From positions 433,466,421 through 433,530,420 of the forward strand of contig CM060900.1 of NCBI GenBank assembly GCA_030762935.1: a DNA stretch of 64,000 bases, read 5' to 3'. A program made the translations under genes and the position numbers. Position 1 is the stretch's first letter; each line of letters starts with the position of its first letter. Of this stretch, positions 36,577 through 47,917 are shown one piece after another. The notes beneath the pieces were generated by a model, which did no database searches, was not told the origin of the DNA, and saw only the letters and a program-made list of their open reading frames with translations. The stretch comes from Hymenopus coronatus (Eukaryota > Arthropoda > Insecta > Mantodea > Hymenopodidae).

Positions 36577-36775
36577 AACTGTGTTTTATTTATGTGCGAT
36601 CTTTAACTACTTTGGTTCTTGGCGTCCTATTCTATATTGGGCGTGAAAAACCGGAAAGTTTGCTCAGAAACCCCTTTATCAGGATTGAGGTTCTTATAGG
36701 TGCCCTAAATCTATGACACGAAACCACCGGCTTTACTTCCCTTCCGAAGGTAGCATGCTACGAAATACTTATCAT
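36577..36775 (-). mobile_element. tRNA-derived SINE, family E (copy 2, head lost)
   Basis: It shares CCTATTCTATATTGGGCGTG (36627-36646) and CTTCCCTTCCGAAGGTAGCA with copy 1 at 6140-6440. The tRNA-like head is missing; the copy stops where the alternating inverted cluster begins. Confidence 0.7.
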
Positions 36776-39115
36776 AAGGCGGAACCTTTTCGCTGACTCC
36801 ACCCATGTCTTGCAACTGTTTGTTAGGCTCTTAAAAGCGCACTGTGCAGGTCAAATAAACGAAGAGAAGTGTAACTTGCGACAAATTAAGTTCTGAGTTT
36901 CGAACTCGTGATCCCCAAACTCTCAGGTTGAGCAATACTCGACCACTCTCACCGGGTGACAAAACTGGATTTATCTTTTCTCTATACTACATACTGTAGT
37001 TCTAATGCCATGGCAATTCACGCACATGGTGAAAAGAGTTAAATCATTGCTTACACGAGTCAACCTGTTCTGAGGGAGTGTTGAGCGGGGTGGAAGGATG
37101 ACCGGTTGGAACGCCCATAGGTTTTGTCTTTCTTACTGACCTGGTATGTTGTACCAGAATGGTACCAATAAAAGTCGTTGTGAGGCCTGAGTCCCGGTCA
37201 TAGTTCACATTTTCAGCAAAATAACAACGTCAGGCGTATTTTAATGTCTTTCAGTGTACACACAACAAGCCATACCAGTAAGAAAAGGCAAAACCGATTG
37301 GGCAATCCACCCCTTCACCCCTCAACCGCGCTCGACGCTCCATCAGAACAGACTGACTTGTACAAACAGTGTATTAATTTAATCAACCACGTGAGCGACT
37401 TACATAGGCGTTAAAATTTCTATATGAAGCGAACACAAAGGTTAGCCCAATTTTGTATCACCCGGTGAGAGAGGGGTCCAAACAGAAAGTTTAGGGATCA
37501 CTAGTTGGCAATTCAGTACTTCATTTGTCGCAAGTTGCGTTTCATGTCTAACTCCTTTCCTTCGTTAACGTGGCCTTCAATACGTTTTTAAGAGCATAGC
37601 AAACAGGCGAAAGGACCCCCTCTTACGAAAAGTATTTCCAGGCGTATTTTCATGTCTTTCAATGTACTCTCAAAGGCAATAAAAATGTGCTTGGCGCTGT
37701 GATTTTGATGAAAATGTAAACGTTTGTTGGGTGCTCGGGTCTAAGGAAGATTTTTATTGGTGCCATTCTGGCACAACATGCCACGCGAGTAGGAAAAGGC
37801 AAAACCGATTGGGCAATAAATACACTCCTTCAACTTTCCCTCAGAACAGGTTGCCTTGAATAAGCAGTGTGTTAATTTAGTCGACCACGTCGGCGTATTA
37901 CCTTGCATTAGACCTTCCGTATGTAGGGCAGAGAAAATATTGACCTAATATTGTATTACCTGGTGAGAGGCATCGAGTATTGCTCAACCAGAGATTTCGC
38001 GGATCACCAATTCGCAACCACTTCTCATCGGTAACATCACTCAAAGATTCATTAAAAATACGCCTGTTAGTACTTAACTATTGTAAGACGGGGTCTTTTC
38101 TGACTCCGCCAATGACTTTCACCTGTTTGCTGTACTGTTATAAGCGTATTGCACAGGCTACGTTACCGCAGGGAAGAGATTGAATATCAAACGTAACTTG
38201 GAATGAATGAAGCTCTGAGTTGCGAACTGGTGATCTCTAAATATTCTGGTTGGACAATACTCCACCCCTCTCACCGAGTGTTACAAAATGGGGTTGTTTC
38301 CTCTCTGAGCTATATACTGAAGTTCTAATGCCAAGGCAATGCTCGCACGCGGTAGACTAAGTTAATGCACGGCTTATACAAGTTAACTTGTTATGAGGGA
38401 GTGTCGAGCGGCCCTGAGGGTTGAAGCGGTTGATTGTTCAATCGGTTTTGCATCCTCTTACTCACGTCGTATGTTGTACCAAAACGGCACGAATGAAAAT
38501 CGTGGAAAGTCTCGAGTCCCCTTAAACGTTTACATTTTAGCAAAATCACAGATTCAGACGTACTTATAATGTCTTTGTATACCAAAATGACATGAATGAA
38601 AAACGTCTTAAGACCCGAGTCCCCGTCAAACGTTCAAATTTTCAGCACAAACACAGCGCGAGCTGTATTTTCCTTGAGTGCACAACATACGAGCGCGAGT
38701 AAGAAAAGGGAAAACCAAATTTTCAATCCACCCCTTCACCCCTCAACCCGCTAGAGGCTCACTCAGAACAGGTTGAATTGTATAACCAGTGCATTAATTT
38801 AGTGCATCATGTGCATATATTACGTTGGCATTAGAACTTCAGTATGAAGCGCAGAGAAAATATTAACCTAATTTTGTATCACCCGGTATTGCCCAGCAGC
38901 AAGTTTAGGGATCAGCAGTTTGCAAAACTTCAGAACTTCATTTGTCGCAAGTTACGTTTCATATCCAACCCCTTCGTTAACGTGGCTTATGCTATAAGCT
39001 ATTAAGGGCATAGCAAATATATGGAAGACATGGGCGGAGTCAGCGAAAAGACCCCGTTTTACAATAAGAATTTCCAGGCGTATTTTTATGGTCTGTGAGT
39101 GTACATCTAATTTCA
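36775..39115. mobile_element. Cluster of MITE-like units in alternating orientation
   Basis: About five units of 0.35-0.55 kb from one family are seen, called orientation A or B. A: 36775-37265. B: 37266-37685. B: 37686-38035, truncated. A: 38036-38575, plus a partial A end at 38576-38685. B: 38686-39115. Markers include AAAACCGATTGGGCAAT (B, 37292 and 37801) and its inverse in A units, CTCACCGGGTGA-type words near unit centres, and a terminal motif CAGGCGTATTTTAATGTC at 37230, 37634 and 39074. The inverse of that motif is near 38057. Ends of single units are therefore inverted repeats of each other, and adjacent A and B units build longer palindromes. No significant open frame is present. 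A related element lies at 13140-13830. Confidence 0.75.
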
Positions 39116-39119
39116 TGGA

Positions 39120-40908
39120 ACCGTCATGGTTGGCTATCTTTTAAAAATGTACATTTTTATTTGAGCAGACTGTAATTGAGAAAATAATCCTACGTTACTT
39201 AAAAAAACAAACTTTATGCACATCCTGTAAAATTTTAATTTAATATTTAAATATTTACACGATAATGTGTTATGAATTTAGCAGATTTAACATTAGCTTT
39301 ATAGGAGTTTTGACCTCCCTGGACTTAAAAGCTATTTCGAGTTGTAAGATCAGTGCAAAAATTAAATCTCCGCATATTTTCGAACATTCTCCTAGTTTCA
39401 CCCTGGGAAAAGTTAACATCGAATAAAGTGGCTGTCGGTTTTACGCAAATCATCTTATATGTTTTGTTTTCATTAGGTGAAGATGTTTGCCGGCTTGAAA
39501 ATTGCATGAGTGTCTTTTAGAATTACTAAATCACGGATTCCCGAAACACGGTATTTTTAACACTTTGTCTGCGTAATCTGTGTAAAGATTAACTATTTTA
39601 ATTAGCGCTGAGCAAAAAGTTGCTGCATACTGCAGTCATACTGTTTTATACAATATCACATACATGAGGGCCGAGGCTTTTTGAAGCTTGTGCTGTCCAG
39701 ATTTATGGTAAGAGGTGCTTAGCCCCTTCGATTGTTTTATTTTAGTTTTATTCTCTTAGTTTTTAATGTGTTAGTACAAACCAAAGAGTAAGTGCATTTT
39801 ATATACTGCCTGGTGCATACATAAACAGTGAACTTAAATAAGCACACATTCTTAAGAGGGATGAGTATTTGTTATGCAGTTTCAGATCGTAATGGTTTGC
39901 ATAAAGGATCATTGTTGAGTAGCAGATATTAATAACTACGGTAATGAACTTCGGTTGAATCACTTTTTGTGTTGTATTTTAGTTTGAAAGTTCCTTTTCA
40001 CGCATCTCAACTTGTCAAAATGTGTTATTTTCATTTAAGAAGATTTTAATTTCTTGCAAAATCTGTAAATCTTCTTTATTATAGCACTTTTAAAAATAAA
40101 ATAATTCTTATGTACGATAATTCGAGTTTAAATTCATAATTTTGCAGCTTGGTACAATTCTTTCCTACTTAGAGGTTACCATAACTGCTAAGTCACACCA
40201 CTCCTCAATATTAGCAGAAGCATTTCAGGAGTTTTACAGGAGGGCTTCCTGGAATTATGTCTGGTTGTGATAGATTGTTTCTTCCAAAAAAGACCACTTG
40301 CCGCATCAATGTGCCAGCACTATTTTCATCTCTACTGTAAAAGCAGAATCACCTAACAACACACAAACTCCTCAAATAATAAGCAACACTACTTCACAGG
40401 GCTGGAAGGGGGGATATTACACAATAGTGGACGCAGACGCAGAATTCCACTTCTCAGAACTGAAATTTAGGACCAGGTTCCTTTCCTAATCTCACTCCTG
40501 AACAGACCACTCAAAATAATGAATGTATAAATTCACACCGTGACTTACAAGAAATCAACCCACCTCTATAATAACACCTAATTTGGAAATCAACCATTGT
40601 TCTTAGTTTTCTGGATTTAATTGTTAAGCAAGATAAGAAAAAATAATAGAGGTCTCGTTGAAGCCATAAAGATGTATCTTTTGAACTAAAAGGTTGTGAT
40701 CCACACTGTCAAATTCCGTAGATAATTGGTAAAGTATTTATAATGGTAGTTTCCCTTCTATCTAATGTTGTTAATATTTAAGAAGTGAGCATGTACACAT
40801 GTAGCTATTTCTCTTCACAGCTTCTTTCCTTTAATCCGATGGCTTAAAATTGGCCGATGGATTCAAAGAAACTAATGGTTAAAATTATACATATGTTTCT
40901 TTCTCCTC
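39120..40908. other. Unassigned AT-rich stretch upstream of the zinc-finger exon
   Basis: Probably the intron preceding the coding exon at 40911. It ends in a good polypyrimidine tract. No other element is recognised. Confidence 0.45.
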
Positions 40909-40910
40909 AG
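40909..40910 (+). promoter_or_regulatory. 3' splice acceptor
   Basis: TTTCTTTCTCCTCAG ends at 40910: a strong polypyrimidine tract followed by CAG, 19 bases before the ATG. It implies at least one 5' untranslated exon further upstream. Confidence 0.75.
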
Positions 40911-40929
40911 CCTCAGCTGCAACTCTCAA

Positions 40930-41217
40930 ATGGACAACAAAATACAAAATCAAGAAGAAGAGCATCTTCTAAATGACTTACCAAATGAGGCAGGGTCCTT
41001 TACGACGATTTTTAAAACGGAGACGCACAAGGATGCTGTGCAGCCTAATGACTGTAAAGTTGAAATCAAAACAGAACCTCCAGACTACTGTTCAGAAAAC
41101 CAGACAGCATTATTTCCGGAGGAGCACATAAAAAAGGACCTTGAAAGCAAAATAGAAATCAAGGAAGAAAGCTGGTGGCTGGAAACCGAAAATACAGATG
41201 CTTCTGATGCTTTAATG
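40930..41217 (+). CDS. First coding exon of a C2H2 zinc-finger protein (acidic N-terminus)
   Basis: It encodes 96 residues, rich in D, E and K, from an ATG in the context TCTCAAATGG to a consensus donor ATG|GTAGGT. It contains four ΨKxE/D SUMO-consensus motifs: FKTE (residues 28-31), IKTE (46-49), IKKD (67-70) and IKEE (77-80). The local signatures VEIKTEPPDY and EIKEESWWLE are typical of N-terminal exons of large arthropod C2H2 families, where they precede a separate finger exon. Likely role: regulatory N-terminus of a nuclear DNA-binding protein, perhaps for SUMO-dependent repression. That role is inferred. The exon ends in phase 0, which does not fit the acceptor phase of the finger exon at 61510, so an intervening exon is required if both belong to one gene. 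Confidence 0.75.
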
Positions 41218-41223
41218 GTAGGT
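41218..41223 (+). promoter_or_regulatory. 5' splice donor
   Basis: GTAGGT directly follows the last codon ATG. The open frame would otherwise stop four codons later. Confidence 0.7.
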
Positions 41224-42205
41224 TTTCTTTAAATTTACCGAATCCAGTATATTTATGTTTTATACTTATTAAAGCATTTACATATTTGACAGAATATTCA
41301 TAAGGATAACAGGTATCTTGTGAATACACACATAGTCATATAGCATATGCAAAGGTTGATAGTTCTTGAAAACTGTAAGACTCTTGAGCGAAGTTTAATT
41401 TGAAATCGTAGCCAAAAAATAATTTGTGATGTTGTAGCCTCTCACAATCAGTTATTCATGAAATAAAAAGCGAAATGAATGCTAAACAAAGTTAAAGAAA
41501 AATTCAAAGGTTCAAAGACAGCAGAAAACACAGTTATGCAGCTTTAGTCCACTGTATGCTCTTGTTAATAAACCCACATTTAAATTACTTTTTTTTTTCA
41601 GGAAGAACATTAGGTTTTTCTTCCTGTTTATGCTATTTTAATGAAAAAATCCTAATTAAATCATTGTGCTTATTTACAAAATGCCAAAAAGTATATCATT
41701 AATTTCTATTTATGCAGGTAAAAGAGACTTTGTTTTTCCCAAATTCTACCACGATTGTTCAGTTGTTTTGTAAACAGTTATTAGTAACAAGTCAGTTCTC
41801 CTCTCCAGGCTCTCTGATTTTAGCTGACCTAATATGTACCATGTAAAATTTTATATGGGGAGAGAAGTGTTTCATGCTGTTGGGAAACCATTCTTACGCA
41901 CTTATGCTTATTTTTATTTCTGTGCCAAACAATACACTCTGTAATAAATGTCTTTATTGACTCAAAATTTAGGTACAAATAAAGTTTCAAATATACTTCT
42001 GCAAATAGTTCACTCAACGTTGGACAGTTGATAGTTTTTAGGTGCAGGCCATCCACGAGTAACACACCACTGCGTGCTAACACTCCATTCACTGACGACT
42101 CAGTACAATTCGCAACGCAAAACCGCAATACACTTTTTTCTCCTTTAATAGTGATAAAATGACGTCACAAAATTTCTGGAAACTTGTCTAAGGTAGCAGA
42201 AATCG
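41224..42205. other. Intron sequence without recognised feature
   Basis: AT-rich. A 99-codon minus-strand frame at 41829-42128 resembles no known protein. I looked here for a short linking exon and could not identify one. Confidence 0.4.
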
Positions 42206-42453
42206 AAGGTATTTTTTGGTAGTGTTTAACGCCCACTTTAACTACTTACGGCACCGCAGGTGGTGACACTGATGATACATGAATGAAGATGGAGCACCGG
42301 TGGAATGCGATGGCGGGGAAACCAGAGAATCCGGAGAAAACCCACCCCAGCGCCACTTTGTACACCACAAATCTCACATGCGTTTACTTGGGATCGAAAT
42401 TCGGCCGTCTAGGTGAGAGGCAAGTGGTCTAACCACTCGGCCACGGCGCGGCC
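42206..42453 (-). mobile_element. tRNA-derived SINE, family B (copy 2), minus strand
   Basis: Full-length copy with a short A tail (T at 42211-42217), body and tRNA-like head ending at 42453. It is nearly identical to copy 3 at 42768-43014 in opposite orientation. It has no obvious target-site duplication of its own. The ten bases next to its head, CTGAATGCAT read on the minus strand, equal the bases preceding copy 3. Confidence 0.85.
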
Positions 42454-42767
42454 ATGCATTCAGCTCACATATAAGGACCACATTGTCACACTACTTCCTT
42501 CTCAGGGCTGGTTGTCCCGACTAGCTTCATCGTAGCGGGCTAGACGAAACAAATGTACTACCAGGTTCTTCCCTCGGGGTGGCTTCTGGTTGTGGTACAC
42601 GTCATCATTTATCCTCTTCCCCACGAGATACGGACCTTCCTATGTCCGTTGTAGCCTGGGGCAGCGTTCTTTGTCTGGCAGGGTGATATAGCCATTGCAG
42701 ATCACCTCGGCTGTTGGTCTGCCAGTCGTAACCGGTCTTTATCCGATCGTTCACAGCCTGAATGCAT

Positions 42768-43014
42768 GGCCGCGCCGTGGCCGAGTGGTTAGACCACTTG
42801 CCTCTCACCTAGACGGCCGGGGTTCGATCCCAAGTAAACGCATGTGAGATTTGTCGTGGACAAAGCGGCGCTGGGGCGGGTTTTCTCCGGATACTCCGGT
42901 TTTCCCCGCCATCGCATTCCACCTGTGCTCCATCATCATTCATGTATCATCAGTGTCACCGCCTGCGGTGCCATAAAATAGTTAAAGCGGGCGTTAAACA
43001 CTACCAAAAAAAAA
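42768..43014 (+). mobile_element. tRNA-derived SINE, family B (copy 3) with 10-bp TSD
   Basis: The complete copy has a tRNA-like head (GGCCGCGCCGTGGCCGAGTG, B box GGGTTCGATCCC-like at 42821-42831), a GC-rich body, and an A run at 43006-43014. The flanking GCCTGAATGC at 42756-42765 and 43015-43024 is a target-site duplication. It interrupts the integrase of Gypsy A. It is the best reference copy of this family in the window. Confidence 0.95.
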
Positions 43015-43439
43015 GCCTGAATGCTCGACATAGTCAACCGCTGGCAGTTCTATTCCAGGAGGACTTCCAAACACCAGGTCATATGGTATTCGCAGTTTTC
43101 TGCCAAAGATCGAACTGGCCGGTGTCAACCCGGTGGTGTCGTGGGTTGAGCAGTGCTTGGTCAGCAAGCGATTGGCCAGAGCCTGCCTCAGTTGTTCTTC
43201 TAGGGTATTTATGTACCTCTCAACCATGCGTTCTGACTGTGGGTGAAGAGGAGTCTTGCGAGTGATTTGCACTCCGAGTCGCTCCAATGTTTCCCTCATT
43301 AGGTTGGACTCAAAGTTGGTCCCCTGATCACTGTGAATCTCCATTAGCACCCCCTTGATATAAAACAGTTCTTCCATGACGTAATCGCAATGCTCTTGAC
43401 CTCTTGGTAATGGACCCTTCCAGCAACTAGGTAAAATAA

Positions 43440-43690
43440 TTTTCAGATACCATAAAGGTAAACATAAAAAAGAAACCATATACCTATTTGATAATAAAAA
43501 AAATCTAATAAAGAATATCTTCTAATTAAAAAAAGAAATGCCAGAGAACTTTATCCCTGCGAATCCATTAGCTTAGTTATACCAGCTAAAACAACAATTT
43601 ACATATAGATTAAAGTAATAATGAACAAATTTAAGCAAGAATAAAACTCTTCCAATTGCAATTCTATTTTTCATACCCTTAACTAATCCC
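43440..43690. mobile_element. AT-rich insertion inside the Gypsy A integrase
   Basis: The integrase reading runs cleanly up to its first catalytic block on the 43690 side and resumes at 43440. The 250 bases between are about 70% AT, have no similarity to Gypsy sequence and contain no open frame. Flanking AACTA words on both sides (near 43429 and 43679) may be a short target-site duplication. The identity of the insert is unknown. Confidence 0.55.
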
Positions 43691-45904
43691 TGTGGGACAC
43701 CGGGAATGGCTCAGCTACGTCGATGGCTATGTATTCAAAGGGTCTTGGTCTGCGGGACGCAAATTGTCACAGATACATGACATTGGGAGCACCACCTCTC
43801 AGAGTCTGCCCGTAGTTTCAGCCATCACTACTGTTGTCGGAGGTTGTTGATGGTTTGGTTGAGTTCCTAATGTGCTCACGTAGTCCCCGCATGTACTTCC
43901 TTCTGCCCGTGGCCTTACTCTTAAAGAGGATCAGCTGCTCCCTCTGCCTCTTCCCATCGGAGACTTCCATACTCTGAATAGCACTCCGTCCTTGAACTTC
44001 AATGAGTCCATTGGACCCACTAGTACTTGTACCCAGTACTCCTTGGTGCAATGTCTTCCCAGCTCGGGCTGGTCCTTGCTTCTACTTCTCCCAGAAATGG
44101 TTACAAGACGGCATCCGCTAGCTGCTTCCTTCTCAGCCATGCGCTATCCCATCCAGCTGCAGGCACCGCTGAAATAATACAGATAACTCCGGTATGCACC
44201 TTCTCTTCAACCTTAGTGAAGTGGTCTCACTCTTCTAGATAGGGTCATCTGGATATGGCATCGCTTTCATTTCTGATGTGAAGTTGTATTCTTGCAGCAT
44301 CTGGTCCCAACGGACTATCTGTCCCTCCTGGTTCTTGAAACTTAACAGCCAGGTGAGTGCGAAGCGGTCAATCCTCTGGCACAGGAACTTGTGAAAATGT
44401 TACATCCAATTCACTAATGCCAAAAGCTGTCGCCCAATGAGCAATATATATTTTCCGCTTTGGATAGCATCTTGCTGTAGTAAGTGACTACCCGCTCCTG
44501 TCCGTCCTGGAGTTGTAATAGAACGCAGTCAATAATTTCGCCACCAGGTAGTAGAAATCCTAAAATAGAAGCACTGCAGCTGCCCACTGCTTCTTCTGAC
44601 CACTTATAAGACCGCTTTTCTTCGTTCAGACGGGTGAGAGATTTCGCGGTGTTGGAGAAATCTCTAATGAACCGAAGGTAATAGAGATATAGGTCCAACA
44701 AACTTCTCATCTCCCGTTTATCTTTAGGGCAAAACTAATCTCTCACTGCCCGAACTTTCTTCGGGTCCGTGGCCATTCCAGATGGTGAGAAAACGTGGCC
44801 TAAGTAATACACTTTCTTGCAGAAGAGTTGGCACTTCGAAGTTACTATCCACGACGATGATGTTATCCAAATAGAGCAGGTTGGCTTCGTAGGTTAATCC
44901 TCTTATCACTGATTCCAGGGAGGCGCTGGAAAGTTGCTGGCGCATTGCAGATATCAAAGATATCAAAGGACATAACTGTAAGTTTCCAAAGTCCTCGGCC
45001 GGTCGAGAATGCCGTCTTCTTCTTGTGTCTGGGATCTAACGCTACTTGACAGTATCTCGAATTCAAGAACAAAGTCGAGAACCACTGGACGCCAGAAAGA
45101 GTGTCCAGGGTTTGGTCAATCGGTGGAAAGGGAAAACAGTCCTTTTGGTGAGAGTGTTTAGCTTTCTGTATTCCATGCAGAAGCAAAGCTCAGCATTCTT
45201 CTTGACCAAGGTTATAGGGAGCACCAGGGAGTATCCCACACTTCAATGATTCCCCCAGACTTCATGCCCTCCAATAATGTCCCGTATTTCTGCTTGCCTC
45301 GCCAGGTGAACAGGCCTTTGTGTTTGCCGAATAGGTCGCGCGTCTCCGGCATCGATGTTGTGGAGCACTCGGTTAGTACGACCGTAATCGTCGTTCTCTC
45401 CAAAACTCAGACAACACGTGTACGTGAGGTGATGTGTTGCGGCCCAATACCCAGGTCCTTGACGTTTGGACTTCCAGGTATGCCTTCAGCACCACTTCGC
45501 TTTTTGAGGGCACAACGACAACGTCCATACTGACCACCCTGCAGATCCTCAACATTTTTTTGTGTGCTTCGAAGCAACACCTCATCTCGGGCGATGTTGA
45601 CCGACACCTCATGTCTTCTGAGGGCATGCCAACGCATTATCACATCCTCAGTCACCCTCGGAAAGAATACCCAGAGCCCACAGAACTCCGCCCCAGTGTC
45701 CTCTAGCAGTGCCTCCTTCTCTACAGGTAAGATGTTGCCCAACGAAGTCGTTAGTTGGTATGGCCGACTAAGTATTCGTGTTTGCAAGCCCTTCAATACG
45801 TTAGATATGATTACAGTCACGATTCCACCTGTGTCTATGCGTATCCGGCAGAGCTTCTCTTGTATCCAGCCGTCCAAGATGAGGCAGCCTCAGCTGTAGA
45901 ATCA

Positions 45905-46500
45905 GAATTTTAAATAAATAAAGCGATTTGGTCTGCAGTCAGAAGTTGCACTCAATGTCAAGATTGTGCACATGGCGATAATCCGGGATGGTGAAGATAG
46001 GCACTAAAACGGAATCTAGAACGAAGATGTGCATACAAATGGAAACTGCAGTAGAGAAGCTGTGGATAGAAATGAAATAAAGAAAGGAAAAGATGAAAGA
46101 AGAAATGAAAATCGAAATTTTCATGATAAAGAGAGAGGTACTGTCCGAAATCGGCGGAAAGGAATGATGGCATCAGGCAAGAAATTTAGGAGTTTGTCAG
46201 AATAGCTTGGCCAACGAATTAAAGGCTTGTAACACCTGGGGGAATGAGTTTCTAACCTGCAAGGAAGTCGTGATGACAGCATGAAAGAACTGATTGCAAG
46301 GGTGCAAAATAATCTTGACGGATGGCTTAAGGACCCGAAGATCGAAATGTTAGGAATAGCCACAGTATTAGTATGCCTCAAGCCACCCAAAAGCTCTTTA
46401 TCATGTCAGTAAAACTGCTGACATCTTAAAGAATTCCTCCGAGAAAATGTTCTGGCATTTGGTAAGATTCTGTGATTTGATAGCGTCGTTAACAAACAAA
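45905..46500 (+). pseudogene. Gypsy element B, 5' part: LTR end, primer-binding region and gag remnant
   Basis: AAATAAATAAAG at 45913 followed by GCAGTCAGAAGTTGCA at 45933-45948 corresponds to the LTR end and primer-binding region of element C (AAATAAACAG then GTGTCAGGAGTGGGA at 52114-52128). Downstream, a purine-rich stretch encodes lysine/glutamate-rich segments of coiled-coil type, as in the Gag start of element C. It is full of stops. Gag is a structural protein; this one is not functional. Confidence 0.55.
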
Positions 46501-46502
46501 AG

Positions 46503-46504
<2 letters not shown>

Positions 46505-46575
<71 letters not shown>
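46505..46575. repeat. (TAA)n microsatellite
   Basis: About twenty-three TAA units ending ten bases before the mariner left end. It accounts for the poly-isoleucine frame on the other strand. Confidence 0.95.
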
Positions 46576-46579
<4 letters not shown>

Positions 46580-46587
46580 TAGTAATA

Positions 46588-47917
46588 CGAGGAACGTCCA
46601 GAAAGTAAACTCCGTTTGGTAATAAAATTAAATTGTGTAAAGACACAGAATAATTATTTATTGCACAAAATTCTACAACTCTTAAACTACTTTTTCACAT
46701 AGCTGCCGAAATTTTGCAGGCATTTGTCATAGCGTGGTACAAGTTTTTGTATACCTTCTTCATGGAAGTTTGCCACCTGTCTTCAAAAAGTTGGAAACAT
46801 TTCCTTTCAGCTCTTCGTCATTGTTGAAGTGTTGACCGCCAAGGAAAGACTTGAAATGTAAGAACAGATGAAAGTCGCTATGAGCGACGTCAGGGCTGTA
46901 TGGAGGATGGTCAAACACGTCCCAGCCAAATCCCTGTAGGAGGTTTTTCGTCGCATTTGCAGTGTGTGGCTGTGCGTTGTTGGGAAGAAAAACAATACCT
47001 TTTGACAGCAATCCTCGGCGCTTATTCTGTATTGCGCGGCGTAATTTCCTAAGTGTCTCGCAATAAACAGCTGCTTTGATGGTTTGACCACGCGGTAAGA
47101 AATCAATGAGTAAGATGCCTTTCCAGTCCCAGAACGCTGTGCACATCATTTTTCGAGGTGTCAAGATTTGTTTCGGCTTAACCTTTGCTGGGGATGAAGT
47201 GTGCCTCCATTCCATTGATTGCCGCTTACTTTCAGTGGTGTCGTAAGAAACCCAAGTTTCATCTCCTGTGACTATCTGTGTCAGAAATTCTTCGCCGTCT
47301 TCATCATAACGGGTTAAAAACTGAAGTGCACTATCCATTCGTTTTGTTTTGTGTTGCTCAGTAAGAATCTTTGGTACCTAACGTGAGCAAAGTTTACGAA
47401 ATTTCAGTTTTTCGGTAACAATTTCATGAATTAATGATCGTGAGCTTTGGGGAAATTCCATATCAAGAGCACTAATTGTAAACTTGCGGTTTTCCTGGAT
47501 CTTGTCATCAATCGCGTGAACCAGTTTTTCTGTAACCAAAGATGGACGCCCACTTCGTTCTTCATCGTGTACTTCACTACGTCCTTCATTGAACTGTCGG
47601 ACCCATCTTCTCACCATTGAAGCACTCATCGCATTTTGTCCGTAAACTTCGCAAATTTGCCGATAAATTTCAATTGGTTTCACCTTCCTAGCATTCAGAA
47701 AACGAATCAAAGATCTGATTTCACAAGCGGCGGGATTTTCAATCAACACCAACATTGTAAACAAGCACAACAAAGCGTATGTGGCTGATAGCGATCTCAA
47801 AATGGCGCACATTCCTTCTGCTTGATACAGAGCGTCTACCGCGCATGTGCAGAACTGCCATCGCAGCGCTGCAGCGGAAATAAATTGAAACAGAACCTAC
47901 TTTCTGGACGTACCTCG
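46588..47917 (-). mobile_element. mariner element, complete with both TIRs and TA target duplication
   Basis: Left end CGAGGAACGTCCAGAAAGTA (46588-46607) and right end TACTTTCTGGACGTACCTCG (47898-47917) are inverted repeats with one mismatch in 20. TA dinucleotides flank them at 46586-46587 and 47918-47919, as expected for mariner insertion. Total length is 1330 bp, typical for a full-length mariner. The transposase gene fills the interior on the minus strand. It lies inside Gypsy element B. Confidence 0.95.
46687..47812 (-). pseudogene. mariner transposase, one nonsense codon, one frameshift, one catalytic change
   Basis: The open frame begins at or before 47812; the likely start is the methionine at 47753-47755, just before the conserved region. 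The N-terminal half has two helix-turn-helix regions (RSLIRFLNARKVKPIEIYRQ, then MVRRWVRQF) and ends at TAG 47378-47380, where the family has tryptophan (R-stop-VPK). The frame continues through TGDETW (first aspartate). LPNNAQPH follows, where the family's catalytic aspartate is asparagine, and 34 residues later comes the third aspartate in YSPDVAHSDF. That is D,N34D instead of DD34D. Near 46765-46775 a frameshift leads to a false stop. The shifted frame continues to a normal-looking C-terminus ending VKK and stop at 46687-46689. Confidence 0.92.

Larger units (their letters stand above)
42470..45890 (-). pseudogene. Ty3/Gypsy retrotransposon A, pol remnant
   Basis: Pol domains follow in order on the minus strand. 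Protease: RIDTGG with its DTG active site at 45827-45835. Reverse transcriptase, about 45240-44730: includes FLNSRYCQVALD; the YxDD motif reads YLDN at 44862-44873, losing one catalytic aspartate. RNase H, about 44710-44420: YYSKMLSKAE. A linker with zinc-finger region, about 44050-43740: DGKRQREQL. Integrase: IDVAEPF at about 43694-43720, HSDQG with D at 43327-43329, and E at 43219-43221, a DD35E spacing. Integrase C-terminus, 42755-42480. Stops, frameshifts, an AT-rich insertion at 43440-43690 and SINE copy 3 break it. Gag and both LTRs were not identified. Such elements copy themselves through reverse transcription and integration; this copy cannot. Confidence 0.9.

Noticed and set aside
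46401..46646. Minus-strand frame with poly-isoleucine
   Set aside because: It is the translation of (TAA)n next to the mariner.
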